Shown: piece by piece, positions 1 through 12,621 of the stretch | How the letters are laid out: each line of letters starts with the position of its first letter | How positions within the stretch are numbered: the stretch's first letter is position 1 | From: Nemania diffusa | Lineage: Eukaryota > Ascomycota > Sordariomycetes > Xylariales > Xylariaceae | Length of the DNA: 64,000 nucleotides | Direction: 5' to 3' | Assembly (NCBI GenBank): GCA_038501195.1 | Contig: JBBPUQ010000007.1 | Coordinates: 4,441,501 to 4,505,500, forward strand | Notes under the pieces: model-generated | What the model was told of the DNA's origin: nothing | Database searches by the model: none | Seen by the model: only the letters and a program-made list of their open reading frames with translations | Made by a program: the position numbers and the translations under genes

Positions 1-860
1 AATATTTATTAATTTATTTTATATATTAATAGTTTTATTTAAAAAATATAAATATTTAAATTAAAATAAACTTAGTTTTTATAAAAATATTTAAATATTA
101 ATTTTAATAATAAAATTTTTAAAACTAATATTAATTTAAACTTTATATATAAAAAGTTTTATAATAAAGTTATTAAAATTATTTATAATTATTAATAATT
201 ATTTAAATAAAGTTAAAAAAATTAAACTTTAAATATAGTTAATTTTAAAAAAAGCTTTTATTTAAATAATAAATTTAATAAAACTAAAAAAAAAACTAAA
301 TGTTTTTAAAATAATAAATATAAAAAATTAATTAATAATTAAAAAAAAATATATTAAAATAATAATATTTGTTTTAGTTATAAAAAAAAAAAATATATAA
401 TTAAATAATGTTTTAAAAAAAACAATATATTAATTATTTAAAAAATAAAAAACTTTAATAAATTAAAATTTAATAAATCTTTTAATTTTAAAAATTTAAA
501 AAATAAATAAAATTAATAAAAACTTTTATATTAATTTAAATATTTATTATAATTAGTTTATATAATTTAAACAATTTATTAAGTTTTTTTTAAATTATTT
601 AAATATAAATTAATAAAATTAATATTATAATTATTATTTTATATAATATTAAAATTTAAATTAATTTATTAATTAATTAATAATTAATTTAAAAAATTAA
701 ATATTAATTTAAAATTAAAGTTATTAAATTAAAAAAATTAATATTATTAATTAATTATTATAATAAAATAATTAATAAAATAAATTAAATATTAAAAAAT
801 ATTTTAAAAATTAATAAATATTATTTTTTTAATTAAAAGTTTAAATTATTATAAATTATA
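1..860. other. Featureless AT-rich DNA
   Basis: Almost pure A/T with scattered single G and C. I see no reading frame, repeat unit or motif that stands out. Confidence 0.6.
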
Positions 861-1890
861 AATTAAAATTTTATTTTATTTTTTTTATATTAATTATATA
901 TATTTAATTAAAATATTAAATATTATATTATATTTTTTATATTTTTTATTTTTTTATTATATATTTAATAAAAATATTAAATATTATATTATATTTTTTT
1001 TTTTTTTTTACTTTTTAATTATATATTTAATAAAAACAATAGATTTAATATTATATTTTTTATATTTTTTTATTTTTTAACTATATATTTAATAAAAATA
1101 TTAAATATTATGTTATATTTTTTGTTTTTGTTTTATTTTTTTTTTATTTATTTAATTAAATATTAAATAATATATTAATATATAAACTAATTATTATTTA
1201 ATAATATAATTATATATTTATAATAATAAATTAATATATTATTAAATAATAAATAATTATAAATTTATTTATTTATATATATTAAATTTATTATATATAT
1301 ATAAATTTTTAATTATAATAATTTTTATATTTAATTAAATAAATTATTAAACTTTTTTAAAATATATTATAAATTTATAATATTAATAGTTAATATTTAT
1401 TATTATTTTTTATTTCTTTATATTTAATTATATATATTAAAAATAAAATATTTAATATATAGTTATTTTATTATTTAAATAATTTATTAAAAAATAAAAT
1501 ATTTAATATATAGTTATTTTAATATTTAAATATTTTTAGCTTTAATTAAAAAATTAAAAAATAAAATATTTTATATTTATTTATTTTTTTATTTTATTTT
1601 TCTTTATTTTTTTATTTTTTATAATGTTTTTTTTTAAAAGTATTTACTTTTTTTTTTATATTTTTTTTTATTAAAAATATTTGTTTTTTTTTTAAATATT
1701 TCGTTTTTTATATTTTTTTTTATTATATATTTTATTTTTTACTATATATATATATTAATATATTTATAAAAAAGTTAAATTATTATTAATTTTTTATTAA
1801 AAAAAAAACTTTTTTTAAAATAAAAATATATAAAAGTTTTTTATTATTTATTTAAATAACTTATAGTTAATTTAATATTTTTTTTATAAT
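861..1890 (+). repeat. Dispersed repeat R1, copy 1 (with ~62-bp sub-repeats)
   Basis: Direct copy of 56673-57927, about 55.8 kb away. It opens with about four sub-repeats of roughly 62 bp (861-1140, each with 'atatatttaataaaa' followed by a T-rich block). A unique part follows that is collinear with the distal copy up to about 1890, including the doubled motif 'aaaataaaatatttaatata' near 1440 and 1495. This copy is more decayed: nearly every C or G of the distal copy is T or A here. A third, short copy of the left end lies at 31978-32170. I recognise no coding content. Confidence 0.85.
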
Positions 1891-1900
1891 AAAATTAAAT

Positions 1901-2055
1901 AATAAAAACTTTTAAAAGTTTTAAATAAAAAAGTTTATATAAAAGTAATATATTTTTAAAGTAAACTATACTAGTTAATATTTATATATATTTATAAATT
2001 AAATAAAAACTTATAAAAACTTATAAAAATTTATAAAGATTTATATATATATTTA
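1901..2055 (+). repeat. Dispersed repeat R2, copy 1
   Basis: About 155 bp, directly repeated at 28055-28205. Shared landmarks are 'tttaaaagttttaaataaaa', 'aaaagtaatatatttttaaa' and a terminal run of 'acttataaaa' decamers (two to three units). Differences are mainly transitions. The function is unknown. Confidence 0.8.
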
Positions 2056-3342
2056 AACTTTAAGTTTTAAAAATTACTATAAGTTTTTTTTTTTATTTAA
2101 TTTATATTTGATTTTTTATTATTATTTTATTTAACTATTTTTAATTATATTTATTAAATTAATACTTTTTATAGTTTTATTATAAAACTAAATTAAAGTA
2201 TTATTATATTATTATTTTTTAAATCTTTTAAAGTTGAAAAGACTTTTTTTATTAGCAATAATATATATATATATATTTACATTAAATTACTATAATTGAT
2301 TTAAATAAAGCAAGTATTAATATTGTAAAAATGTTTAATATTTTAATAGCTTGGTTTTTTTATACTATTTTTACTTAATATTATTTTGCTTTATATTTTT
2401 GTTAAGTTTTATAAATAATTTAATATATTAATATAAAAAGCAAGCTTAATAATATTTTTTTACATTTTAGAAAATAGCAGTATATTTAGTTATAAAAATA
2501 TATTTTATTGTAATAATATTTATTATTTTTATAAATATTTATAAATCTATTTTACTAAAGTATATATATTTAATTTTTTAATAAATTATAAAAGAAAAAA
2601 CAGTTATTAAAATATATTTAATAATTTAATTAAAAGTATATATATTTTAAAAAAGATTTATTTAAAATAAAAAGTATTTTTTTATTTAATTAATTATTTA
2701 AAAATATATATATTTTAATTAATAATTATATAAATATTTTTATTATTTATAGTTTATTTTATATTATTTTTATTATATTAACTAGAATTAAAAAAAAAAA
2801 AAAAAAAAAAAAAAGATGTTTTTTTTAAATATTTATTAAATAAAACATTAAATTTATTATTTAATAGTTTATATTTTAATTTAGCTAATTAATTTATATA
2901 AAATCGATTTAAATCTAGTTATTTATTAAAGATTTTTAATGTTAATATAGTTGTTATTATTTTAACTAAATTTAAATTTAAAAAAATTATTATTGATTAT
3001 ATATATAATGTTATATAGTTATAAATTTTTAATTATAATTTATTTTAACAAAATATAAAAATAATAAAGCAAATAATAAATTATTTAAATATAATATTAA
3101 TTAATTAATAAATAATATTAAAAAAATATAAAAAGTTAAATAATAATATAATAAAAAAGCTTAATAAATTTTTCGATTTTTAAAAAAAAATATATAACTT
3201 AACTATTAAAACTAACTTTATTATAAAAATAAATTAAAAAGTTTATATTAAATATTTTAATATATTTATATTATTATTTACTTTTTTTTTTTTTTTTATA
3301 TTTTTGTTTTTTTTATTTATTAGCAACTTTTTTTATAATTAA
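2056..3342. other. AT-rich DNA with a 25-bp poly(A) run
   Basis: No gene seen. The only distinct element is an uninterrupted A run at 2790-2814. A somewhat less decayed patch at 2290-2480 contains a few GC dinucleotides but no frame. Confidence 0.5.
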
Positions 3343-3681
3343 ATATTTAAGCTATTAGTAAATTTTAATATATTTATATTTTAATTTAATGTTAATTTTA
3401 TATTAGTATTTATATTTATGTTAAAGTTTATATTTTTGTTTTTATTTAAACTAGATTTTATTTTTGCTTTTATATTTATTTTTATTAAAAAGTAGCTATT
3501 TTTCTTTAAAAATATTAATGTTAAAAAAAGTCTTTTTAATAATTTTAATAATAGTAACAATAATTTTATTTTAAAATATAAATATAACTTTTATTATATT
3601 ATTTTTAAAACAGATTTAAGTTTTATTAAATGTAATATATATAAAATCAAATATAATAATATTAATATATTTAACTTTAAA
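3343..3681 (+). pseudogene. Relic coding frame, gag-like composition, unidentified
   Basis: Reading codons from 3343 gives about 113 codons with only two stops (a TAA at 3382 and one TAG near 3493). At this base composition roughly one triplet in nine would be a stop, so a dozen are expected. The translation is rich in Phe, Ile and Leu in the first half (many TTT and ATA codons, the products expected from decayed Pro and Thr codons) and in Asn, Lys and Ser in the second. Both stops could come from CAA, CAG or TGG by C-to-T or G-to-A change. The same frame can be followed to about 4250, but stops are then nearly as frequent as chance. I recognise no domain. A Pro/Thr-rich N-terminal region, as in some retrotransposon gag proteins, is one possible source. 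This is inference from composition only. Confidence 0.4.
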
Positions 3682-4449
3682 TAAATAAACTTTAATAATT
3701 AAAAAATAATTGTTAATAAAAAAAATATTATTTATATAAATATTTATTTTTTTATAAATTATATTAATGCTTTAATTAAAAGTTTAATATTATTAAATAT
3801 TAATTAAATATTTTTAATATTTAATTATTTATTAATTAAATTAATATTACTTTAATAAAATAATAAAATTAATATAAATAACAACTAAATCTTTTATAAA
3901 GTTAGCTTTAATAAAATATTAAAAAAGTTGAAAAATTGTTTTAAAATTTATTTTAGTTAAACTATTTAAAAGTTTTTAAATAGCTTTTTTTATTTATATA
4001 ATATTATTAAAAATTAAAACATATTATTTTAATTTATTTAATATAAATTAAAATATATATAAATTAATAAAATTTTTAAATAAAATAATTTTAATTAATA
4101 AAATATTATAGAAAATATTTAAAATTAATAAAATAAAGCTATTATAAATTATATTTATTTATTTAAATTTAAAAATATATTAAAAAAATATATATAAAAA
4201 ATTAAAAAAGCTTGTTATAGTTTTAAACAAAAAGCTATAAAATAATATTTTAATGTAAAACTTAAAATAAAATATTTTTTTAATATAATTATTTAAAAAT
4301 TAATATAAATTTTAAAACTTTTATATAATAAATTTAATTGTTAATTTAATTACTATAGTTATAAATAGAAATAATATTTTAATAATAGATTTTATTGTTA
4401 ATATAGCTAAAATAATAATTATAATAATAGCTAAAACTATAGTTACTGT
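3682..4449. other. AT-rich DNA, possible weak continuation of the relic frame
   Basis: The frame of the preceding relic continues with about 22 stops in 190 codons, close to random. Only a short stretch near 3900-3980 is visibly open. No domain is recognised. Confidence 0.3.
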
Positions 4450-4712
4450 TATATATTAATATTTATAGAAAATAAAGCTATTAATTAAATAACTCAATTA
4501 TATACAAAAATTTAAATATAAAAAAAAAAAAAAAAAAACAGAAAATCTAGCTAGTATAAAATAATAAAAATAAATAATATATAAACTACTTAAAGCAGTA
4601 ATCTTTAACAATAAATAAATTTTATAAAAAAAAAAAAAGAATTAAAAAAATTGCAATATATAGCTAAAGTAATTATATAATTTATATTAGCTATTATATT
4701 ATAACTATTTTT
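4450..4712 (+). repeat. Dispersed repeat R3, copy 1
   Basis: About 260 bp, directly repeated at 22657-22915. Shared landmarks are an A run followed by 'cagaaaatctagctagta', then 'taaagcagtaa', then 'attgcaatat'. The other copy keeps more C and G (for example 'atgtggctaaagtgact' against 'atatagctaaagtaatt' here), so this copy is the more mutated. Confidence 0.85.
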
Positions 4713-6146
4713 TTTTAAAAAAAAAAATAAACTTTTATATAAACAATAATTAAATTAAATACTTTTTAATAAAAAAAGAAATTATTTTAAATATTTATTT
4801 ATAAATTTTATTTTAAGCTTTTTATTTATTATATTATTTTATAAGTTTTTTTATATTTAATTATTAAATAATAATTTGTTAAAATTTATTTTATATAAAT
4901 TAAATTTTATATATATTTTTTTTTTATATAATTATTTAATGTTTTTTTTAATAACTTTATTATTATTAAAATATAGTTTTATAAATTTATTTTTTATTTT
5001 TATTTTTAATTATTTTTTAAAATATATTAAAAGTTTTATTATATTTAAATAGCTTTAATAAAATTAATATAAAAATAATATATTATTTTTAAAGTTTTTA
5101 ATTAAATATTATTTATTATTAATATTTTAGTTTTATTATATAATTTAATATTAAAACTTTTTATAATATAATTATAAAATCTAAATTTTTTTAATAATAA
5201 ACTTTTTTTTTTTTTTTTAATTTAATTAATTTTTTAATAGAATTTTTTAATTTTTATTTAAATAAAAAATTATTAAAATATTTTTATAATTTATTTATAT
5301 AATATTTATTAATTACTTTTTAAAAATTTAAAACTTTTAATATATATATATTTTTTTTATATATTAAAATTTTAAAAAGTTATTAAATTATTAAAAAGTT
5401 TAATTTATTAAAAAGTTTATTTATAATTTATAACTATTGCTTTTTTAAAATAAATATATAATTGTTTATATTAAAGTTAAGTTTTTTTTTTTTTTTTTTT
5501 ATTTAATAAACTATTTTTTTTTAAGCTTTTTATATATTTGTTTTTATAGTTATAATATAATTTATTATAATTTAAACTTTTTTTTATTTTTGTTTTTAAA
5601 TATATTGTTTTTATATAATTATTTCTTTTAATTTTTTAATAATAATTTAATAATTTTAATTAAAATAAAAAAACATAAAAAAACTTATTTTTATTTTATA
5701 AAAAAACAACTTTATTAATTTATATAATATAAATATTTAAATATAATTTATAATAAAAATTTAATTTAATTAATTATTTTAAAAATAATTTATATAAAGC
5801 TATAATTTTTAATTTAAATATTTATTTATAATTTTTATTTAGTTTATTATTTTATAATAATTTAATAATATAAAAATATAAATAATTTTTATTAATTTAT
5901 TTAATTTATTTATAAAAGTTAAAATAAATTAAAATTTTTTATTAATAATTAAAATAACAAATATATTAAATATTTAAAAAAAACTTTTATAATATATTTT
6001 TGTAATATTTTTTACTATTATTTTTATTATATAAAATATTATTTATATTTTTTTATTTAATTGATTTATTATAACTAATATATTATTATATTTTTTATAG
6101 TTTTTTAATATTTATTTAAAGTTTATAATTAAATATTTTTATATTT
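4713..6146. other. Featureless AT-rich DNA
   Basis: No frame, repeat or motif can be supported. Several T runs of 12-18 bases occur. Confidence 0.5.
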
Positions 6147-6151
6147 AATTT

Positions 6152-6461
6152 TATTAATAAAGTTTTTTATATATATATATATATAAAAATTTAAAATAAT
6201 TTATAAAGTTTAAAATTTATTTTTAAATTTTAAAGTTTTATATTGATTTATATATATATTTTATAAAAAAAAATATAATTAAAAAAGTTATATATAAATT
6301 ATTTATATATATATATATATATAAAACTTATAAATTTTATAAATTTTAATAAATTTTTATATTTTTTATTTATTTAATTATTTAATAATAATTCTAGTTT
6401 AAATTTTAATTATATATATTTAATATATATATATAAATTTTATTAAATTATTAATTTAATA
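6152..6461 (-). repeat. Copia LTR 0 (most decayed copy)
   Basis: 310 bp aligned end to end with 6712-7019. Nearly every C and G of that copy is T or A here. It is the leftmost LTR of the array and is preceded by AATTT. In element orientation it is the 3'-most LTR. Confidence 0.85.
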
Positions 6462-6711
6462 TTAAAGATTTTTTTTTTTATATAATAACTTTAGTTTTAA
6501 TATTAATTAATTTTTTATTATTTTTTTTACTATTTAATTAATTTATATATATTTTTATTTATATAACTAATTTATTTATATTAACTAGTTTTTTTAATAT
6601 TTAATTAAGTGTTTTTTTTATATAAACGTTTATTAAGTTATTTTTATTATTAATTTAATATATTTTTATAATTTTACAATTTTTATATACTTTTTAAAAT
6701 AATATAATATT
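6462..6711 (-). pseudogene. Copia pol 3' fragment (RNase H C-terminus), partial copy
   Basis: This 250-bp segment between LTR 0 and LTR 1 matches 7020-7264, which encodes the last part of the Copia RNase H domain and the end of pol. It is therefore a 3'-truncated piece of the same element, duplicated together with an LTR (unit of about 558 bp). It is more decayed than its partner, and no reading frame survives. Confidence 0.75.
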
Positions 6712-7019
6712 TGTTAGTAAAACTTTTTATATGTATGTACACAAAAAGATTTGGAGTAATCCGTGGGATTTTAGGTCTATTTTTAAGTTCTAAAGTTCTG
6801 TATTAATTCGTATGTATATACTACAAAAAGAAATATAACCAAAAAAGTTGTACGCAAATTATTTACATATGTGTGTGCATAAAACCTGTAGATTTTATAA
6901 ATCTTAGTAAATTCTTGTATTTTTTATCTATTCGGTTACTTAATAAAAGTTTTAGTCCAAGTCTTAGTTGTATACATTTAATATATATATATAAATCTTA
7001 TTAAGTTATTAGTTCAACA
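6712..7019 (-). repeat. Copia LTR 1 (3' LTR of the first internal region)
   Basis: 308 bp, TGTTAG at the left end and TTCAACA at the right end. It keeps clearly more G and C than the flanking internal sequence ('ggagtaatccgtgggat' near 6754). In element orientation it follows the pol 3' end. Confidence 0.88.
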
Positions 7020-7043
7020 TTAAAGATTTTTTTTTTTGTGTAG
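7020..7043 (-). other. Candidate polypurine tract of the Copia element
   Basis: On the minus strand a purine-rich run (ACACA followed by eleven A, then TCTTTAA) ends directly at the TGTTG start of LTR 1. A polypurine tract in this place primes plus-strand synthesis in LTR retrotransposons. The run is broken by TCTTT, so the call is tentative. Confidence 0.4.
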
Positions 7044-7044
7044 T

Positions 7045-7640
7045 AACTTCTGTTTTAATATTAACTAATTTTCTGTTATTTTTTCTGCTGTTTAACTGAT
7101 TTATATATGTTTCTATTTATATAATTAGTTTATTTGTACTAACTAGTTTTTTTAATGTTTAATTAAGTGCTTTTTTTATATTTGTATTTATTAAATTGTT
7201 TTTGCTATTAATTTAATATATTTTTATAATTTTGCAATTTTTATATGTTTTTTAAAACAATATAATATTAATTATAAATTGTTTCTTTTGTGTAGTTTTT
7301 AGTTTAACTAAATATTTATATAAAAACTTAAAATTAATATATATAACTAGTAATATAGTTAATAATTTTATTATATAAATAATTCTTTAAAAAGTTATAT
7401 TAAATATAATAATATAATCAAATTTATTAACTATATTATATAATTTATTTGCTAATATATTATATATAACTTATTTATACTTAATTAAATTTTAATAAAT
7501 AATATTGCTTTTAATTGTAAAAGTGTTTTTTATATAGCTTTTATTAACTAATATAATTATAAATCCAATTTAAAAACTCAAATTTTTGTTGTTTATAAAT
7601 GCTTTGTTAATAAAAATAAAAATCTTTATATAACTAAAAT
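7045..7640 (-). pseudogene. Copia RNase H domain and pol C-terminus, copy 1
   Basis: Same minus-strand frame as the RT. Readable blocks are: FINKAFINNKNLSF*IGF near 7614-7561 (parent 'DASFANNKDLSSQ-GF'); NLIKYKxVIYNILANKL near 7491-7441 (parent 'S-KCKRV-R-VLASEL'); KFDYII near 7422; LLVIYINFKFLYKYLVKLKT near 7350-7280 (parent '-LVL-TDSKSLYD-LVKLGT'); and NNLINTNIKKALN near 7200 (parent 'NPADAMTK--PN'). These are hallmarks of a common fungal Copia clade. The last blocks lie in 7020-7264, the part missing from copy 2. The catalytic Asp codons have become Asn. Confidence 0.85.
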
Positions 7641-7799
7641 TTAAAAATATATAATATAGTTTTTGCTATATATTGTTGATTTATTATTATATTTATATAT
7701 TTAATATTTTAATGTTGTTTTTTAATAGTTTTTAAACTTATATAGCAATTAATAAATTATACAATATTTTTAGTTAATATATTAACACAATATATACTT

Positions 7800-8520
7800 T
7801 TTAAATTTATTAAATAATATATTGTTAAAAATAATTTTTTATATAAAAGTTAATAATATATAATTATTTAGTTTGTTTTTGTTAAATAAAAAAAAAATTC
7901 TATTTATTTATTTAAATTTTACTTTTGTTAAATTTAACAAAATATTTAAGTATTAATTTTATTTTTAATTTTATATAAAATAGTAGCTTAGTTTTTTTTT
8001 TGTATAAAAACTTTTTAAATATAATATTGAAAATATTATTTATTTAAAGTTCTGTAATTATAAATTTGTCGAATTTTTTTTTAGTATATAACAAATATAA
8101 GTTATACATAAATATTTTTATGTTTAATTTTTAACAGTAATATTTGTAGTAAATTTTATACTAATATAATTCTAATTTAGCTAATTTATATAATAGTTAT
8201 ATAATTTAAAATATAATACTTATTAAATATTTGTTTTTTAGTTTTTTTAGTAAGTAAGCATAAATTTTTTAGTTTAATTTGTTATATAATTATATATATA
8301 CTTAGAAAATATTTTACAGTTTTATATATATATTATAGTTTTAAATTAGCAATAGTTCTAAAGCTATAATAAACTGTTAGTTTATATATTAAATTGTTAA
8401 TACTTGTATAAAAATTTGAACTTTGTTGTTGTTTTTATAACTTTATACAACTAATTTAAATTTTTTATATAGTTTAGTTGTTTTATTTTTAACTTTTTGT
8501 ATAAGCTTAGTTTAAAAAAT
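7800..8520 (-). pseudogene. Copia reverse transcriptase domain, copy 1
   Basis: Minus-strand translation gives, in order: KLVV near 8455 (RLVV of the RT N-terminus); IIALELLL near 8360 (LI-LALA helix); KLN*KIYAYLLKKL near 8280-8240 (the 'LNR-IYA-LPKEL' block of fungal Copia); LLYKLA near 8195 (PLYG-); KLNIK...YNLYLLY near 8130-8085 (the DPCLL block, P and C decayed to L and Y); and *INN at 8035-8046, the catalytic box. The aligned order and spacing over about 220 codons without a frameshift make the family call secure. The catalytic Asp-Asp is now Asn-Asn. The residue before it is Ile (from Thr or Val), so the parent box was probably QTDD or QVDD rather than YVDD. Confidence 0.82.
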
Positions 8521-11500
8521 TTTTATTTAGTTATATTAATCCAAATTATATTATATAAACTAAAATATATTCTAAGTTACTAACGCGTTTATTTTAGCTA
8601 CGTTTAATTGTTCAAAAAGTATATTAAGTATAATAATTATATTGTTTTGTTTTAGTTGTATAACTAAAGTATAATTATTAACTTTTTTTAGTACAAAATA
8701 TTAGTTGTTAATAAGTGCAAGTAATTTTTTTAATCTATTTCTGTATTAAAGTTATAACTATTTACTAGTTTAAAAAAAGTTGTATAAAAAGTTATTTTTT
8801 TTGTACAATAAATCAAACATAATTTCCTATTAATAATATAGCTTAATTTATATATAATAAAACTTAGCTAGTTTATTTGTTATATCGACTGTAATGTTAC
8901 AATTTTTAATTGTAAAAATTTTATACAATTCTGTTCAGCTTTTGTGTTTTTTCTATATTATAATTTCACTTTAAAAAAATAAAAAAAGTACTTTGTATAA
9001 TAATGCTAGTTTATTTTTAGTTTGTATAACTTAGTTAATATTAACTTTTATATAAATATTTTTTAATATTTTTATAGCTTTTTATATAGCTTTTACTTTT
9101 TAAATAATTTTTAATAAAAAAAGTAAGTTATTATTAATTTTAAAGTAAGCTTTAAAAACTAATAAAATTAATATAAAACTATTTGATTTAGCTATATTAT
9201 TTAAAGCTTTTATAGCTATTTATAATACTATTTTTTCGTTTATACAGTAATTGATTTTTTTATATAAAATATTAAATATATAATAAAATAGTATATATAT
9301 TTGTTTAACTTTTTTAACAGCTTAATATATTTTAACAAGCATTTTTTTATATAAAGCTTCAACTAGTTGTATATTATTGCGAAATTTTTTAAACGAAAAA
9401 TTTGTACTAAAATTATATATAATATAATCGAACAGCTTTTAATATATCAAAATTTAACATTAATATAATATATTTTAAATATTATATATATTTAAAAACT
9501 TTAGAAATTTAGCTGCTTAAAATAAAGTATTTATATCAATTATATATAAAGTTAGTTGTTTATTAATTTGTACAATATTTATAATAATTTTATAATTAAA
9601 ATTATATTTGTTTTTTAGTAAAAATTTAAATTTTTTTGAAGCTTAGTTATATAATTAATAATAGTAGCAAAACTTTTTGATTTTTTAAAATATTAAAATG
9701 TTAATGTTATTATATTTAGCTTTTTGTAGTAATTTTATAAATTTTTCTATACAAAAGTGTTTAAATTAACAATATAACTTTTAAAGCTTTTGTTTTATAA
9801 AATAACTTATAGCTTTTAATTAATTAACGTTAAAAAACAAGTGTTTTTATTTTTATATAATTAGTACTATTGTATTATTTTATTATATAATTATATTTTA
9901 TATATTATTAAAATAAATATATAGTTGATTTATATTTTATAGCAATAGTAAAAATAAAATTAATATATTTAAAATATAAAATTTAATTAGTTTAATTAAT
10001 ATTAAAATTGTTATAGTATTTATAGTTTTAAAACTTTTAATATTATTAAATCAAATTGTTATATTATTTAAAGTTCAATTTATTTATATAAAAAAGTTCT
10101 TTTATATAAAAGTTTTAGCTTAAGCTTTTTTAGTAATTAATATTTTAATTATATTAATATTTTATAAAATATTTTAATACTTTATACTATATTAACTGTT
10201 TAAATAAAAATTGTTTAATATTAATATTTAGTTTTAAATATATATATTTTTTTTTATTATATAATAAAAATATATTAAATCTATTAAAAATTAAACCGTT
10301 TTATTTTTAGTTTTAAAATCTAAGTTGTTATTAGATTTATTGTTGTATAAAAAGTTCTTATTATTTTTATAATTTAATATAAATGTATTATATTTTTTAT
10401 ATAATAAAGTTTTTTGCTTTAAAATATTACATACAATAAAATATTATTTTTTTGTTTTTGATTTTTTTTATTAGCTATAATTAATAAACTAACAACTAAA
10501 CTTTTTATAAATAAAGTACTTTTTGTTACTTTTATTATTTTTATTGTATAATTGCTGTAATTTTTAATGAAAATTCTTTTTAAAGCTATAACTATACAAT
10601 CGTTTTAAATATTTAGTGTTATATCGTTTATTAATAAAATAAACATTTATTATATAATAATAGTTTATTTTTTGATTGAAAAAAACTTATAGCACTATTT
10701 ACAAGTTAAAAAACAGAGCTTTATATATAAGTTTTTAATTAATTAAAGCAAGTTTAAGCTCGGGTATGTTAAAGCATATTTATACAACTGTTATATAAAG
10801 TAATATTTCTTTATAATAGCTAAATTTTAAAGTACATTGTATAAATTAAAGCTTATTAATTATAGTTTTTAATATTTCAAGTATTATTTTTGTTAAATTA
10901 TTTTGTTTTATTTATATAAAAGTAATAATAGTTCAATTAATTTAATATTAATTATAATTAACTGTTATATTAAAATAATTATTAAATATTATATAAATTT
11001 TGTTTTATTTATATATCGAGCTAATATAATTAAAATAGTACTATTTAGCTTTTTTTTTTAATACAAAAGAAAATATTGCATAGTACTATTTTTTAGTAAT
11101 TTCGAGTCAATAATATATCGAAATAAAAATTCGAGCTTTATTATATAATATATTATATAATTTACTGCTATAGTTTTAGTTAAATCGTTATATTTTAGTA
11201 AATGTAATAAATTAAGCTGTTTTAATTAAACTATTATAAATAATCTAAATAAAAAAAAATTTGTATAATTGATCTTTGTATATAAATAAAAGCGCAAGTT
11301 ATGCAATAAAAATCCTAGAAATAAGTATAAGTTTTTAAGTTTTTATTTATACAAAAAAAATAAGTATTTGATTATTTGTACTAAGTACTGTATAATATAC
11401 TAGTATTGCTAGCTTTAGTATAGCTAGTTGTAATATTAAATAGTTCATTTGTACAATTAAAAGTTTTAGTATACTTGCTAATATAAATACTAAAGCTATT

Positions 11501-12313
11501 TATATAAACATATCATTATTTGAATTTTTATTATTTTTGTTTATATATTTTTTAATAATATACAAAAGTTTGTTTTCAAACGATTTTTTATATACTTTAA
11601 TATTTTTGTTACTTTTAATAATAGCAATAAATTCTTTTTAAAATATATAACTAATATTTATTAATATCGGTTTTATTTAATTGTTAAAATCTATTGTAAA
11701 TATTTGTATAAATTATTTATTTTCGATTTTTAATTATATATAGTTTTGCAAATATTTTATAAAATATGTTATTAATTGTAAAAGTTTAACAAATTAATTA
11801 AAATTAATAGTTATATTTTAATATTTAAAATCAGTTTGTTTTTTTTAAATTTTTATTTAAATGTTACTGCTTTTAGTTATATTTTTGTATATAAATTTAT
11901 TTTTATTATATAAAACTACTAATTTATTGTTTTAAGTTTATTTAACTGCTATAGCTATAACTGCTATAGTTGTTTTTGTTATAAATATTAATATAATTAT
12001 AAAAAATAGTAAAATAAAAAAAATAAAATAAATAAAATAATTAAAAAAGTAAATATATAAAATAGCTTATAGTTTTATTGATTTTTATATAAAAATAACT
12101 AAACTATTATATAAAACTAATTTTAATTTCGCAATAGTTAAATCTTTTTTGTTTAATAGTTAATTTGATATATTTTTAACTAATCGATGTAAATAATAAT
12201 CTATTTCTTATATAAAAAAAAAAAAATAAAACATAAAAGCTACTTTTAATAATAATTAGTTTCTGCTTTTTTACTTTGTTAATTTATAATTGTATTTTAT
12301 AATTACTAATTAG

Positions 12314-12621
12314 TATTAGTAAAACTTTTTGTATATATATACATAAAAAAATTCGGAGTAATTTATAAAGTTTTAAGTCTATTTTTAAATCCTAAGGTTC
12401 TATATTAATTCGTGTATATGTATTACAAAAGAAAGTATGACTAAAAAAGTCGTATGTAAATTATTTATATGTGTGTGTATGTAGGACTTATAGGTCCTAT
12501 AGATCTTAGTAAATCCTTATATTTTTTATTTATTTAGTTACTTAATAAAGGTCTTAGTCCAGGTTCTAGTTGTATGTACCTAGTGTGTACGCACAAGTTC
12601 TGTCAAGTCATTGGTTTAACA
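12314..12621 (-). repeat. Copia LTR 2 (shared by both internal regions)
   Basis: 308 bp, left end TATTAG (from TGTTAG) and right end TTTAACA. It is the 5' LTR of copy 1 and the 3' LTR of copy 2 at once. It is among the GC-richest stretches of the array ('ggtcctatagatcttag' near 12493; 'gtgtgtacgcacaagt' near 12582). Confidence 0.88.

Larger units (their letters stand above)
7020..12313 (-). pseudogene. Copia gag-pol internal region, copy 1 (RIP-decayed)
   Basis: Internal region of a Ty1/Copia element, read from 12313 down to 7020. Its 3' third is readable in one continuous minus-strand frame (first bases at multiples of three) from about 8520 to 7045, with RT followed by RNase H in Copia order. 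Many in-frame TAA and TAG codons sit where Gln, Trp or Arg are expected, so the gene is dead. The upstream two thirds should hold gag, protease and integrase, but I could not pin motifs there. Just inside the right LTR the minus strand reads CTAATTAGTAATTATAAAAT, which could be a decayed tRNA primer-binding site. This is the better preserved of the two internal copies: near 11100 it reads 'tttcgagtcaataa' where copy 2 has 'ttttaaattaataa'. Confidence 0.85.
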
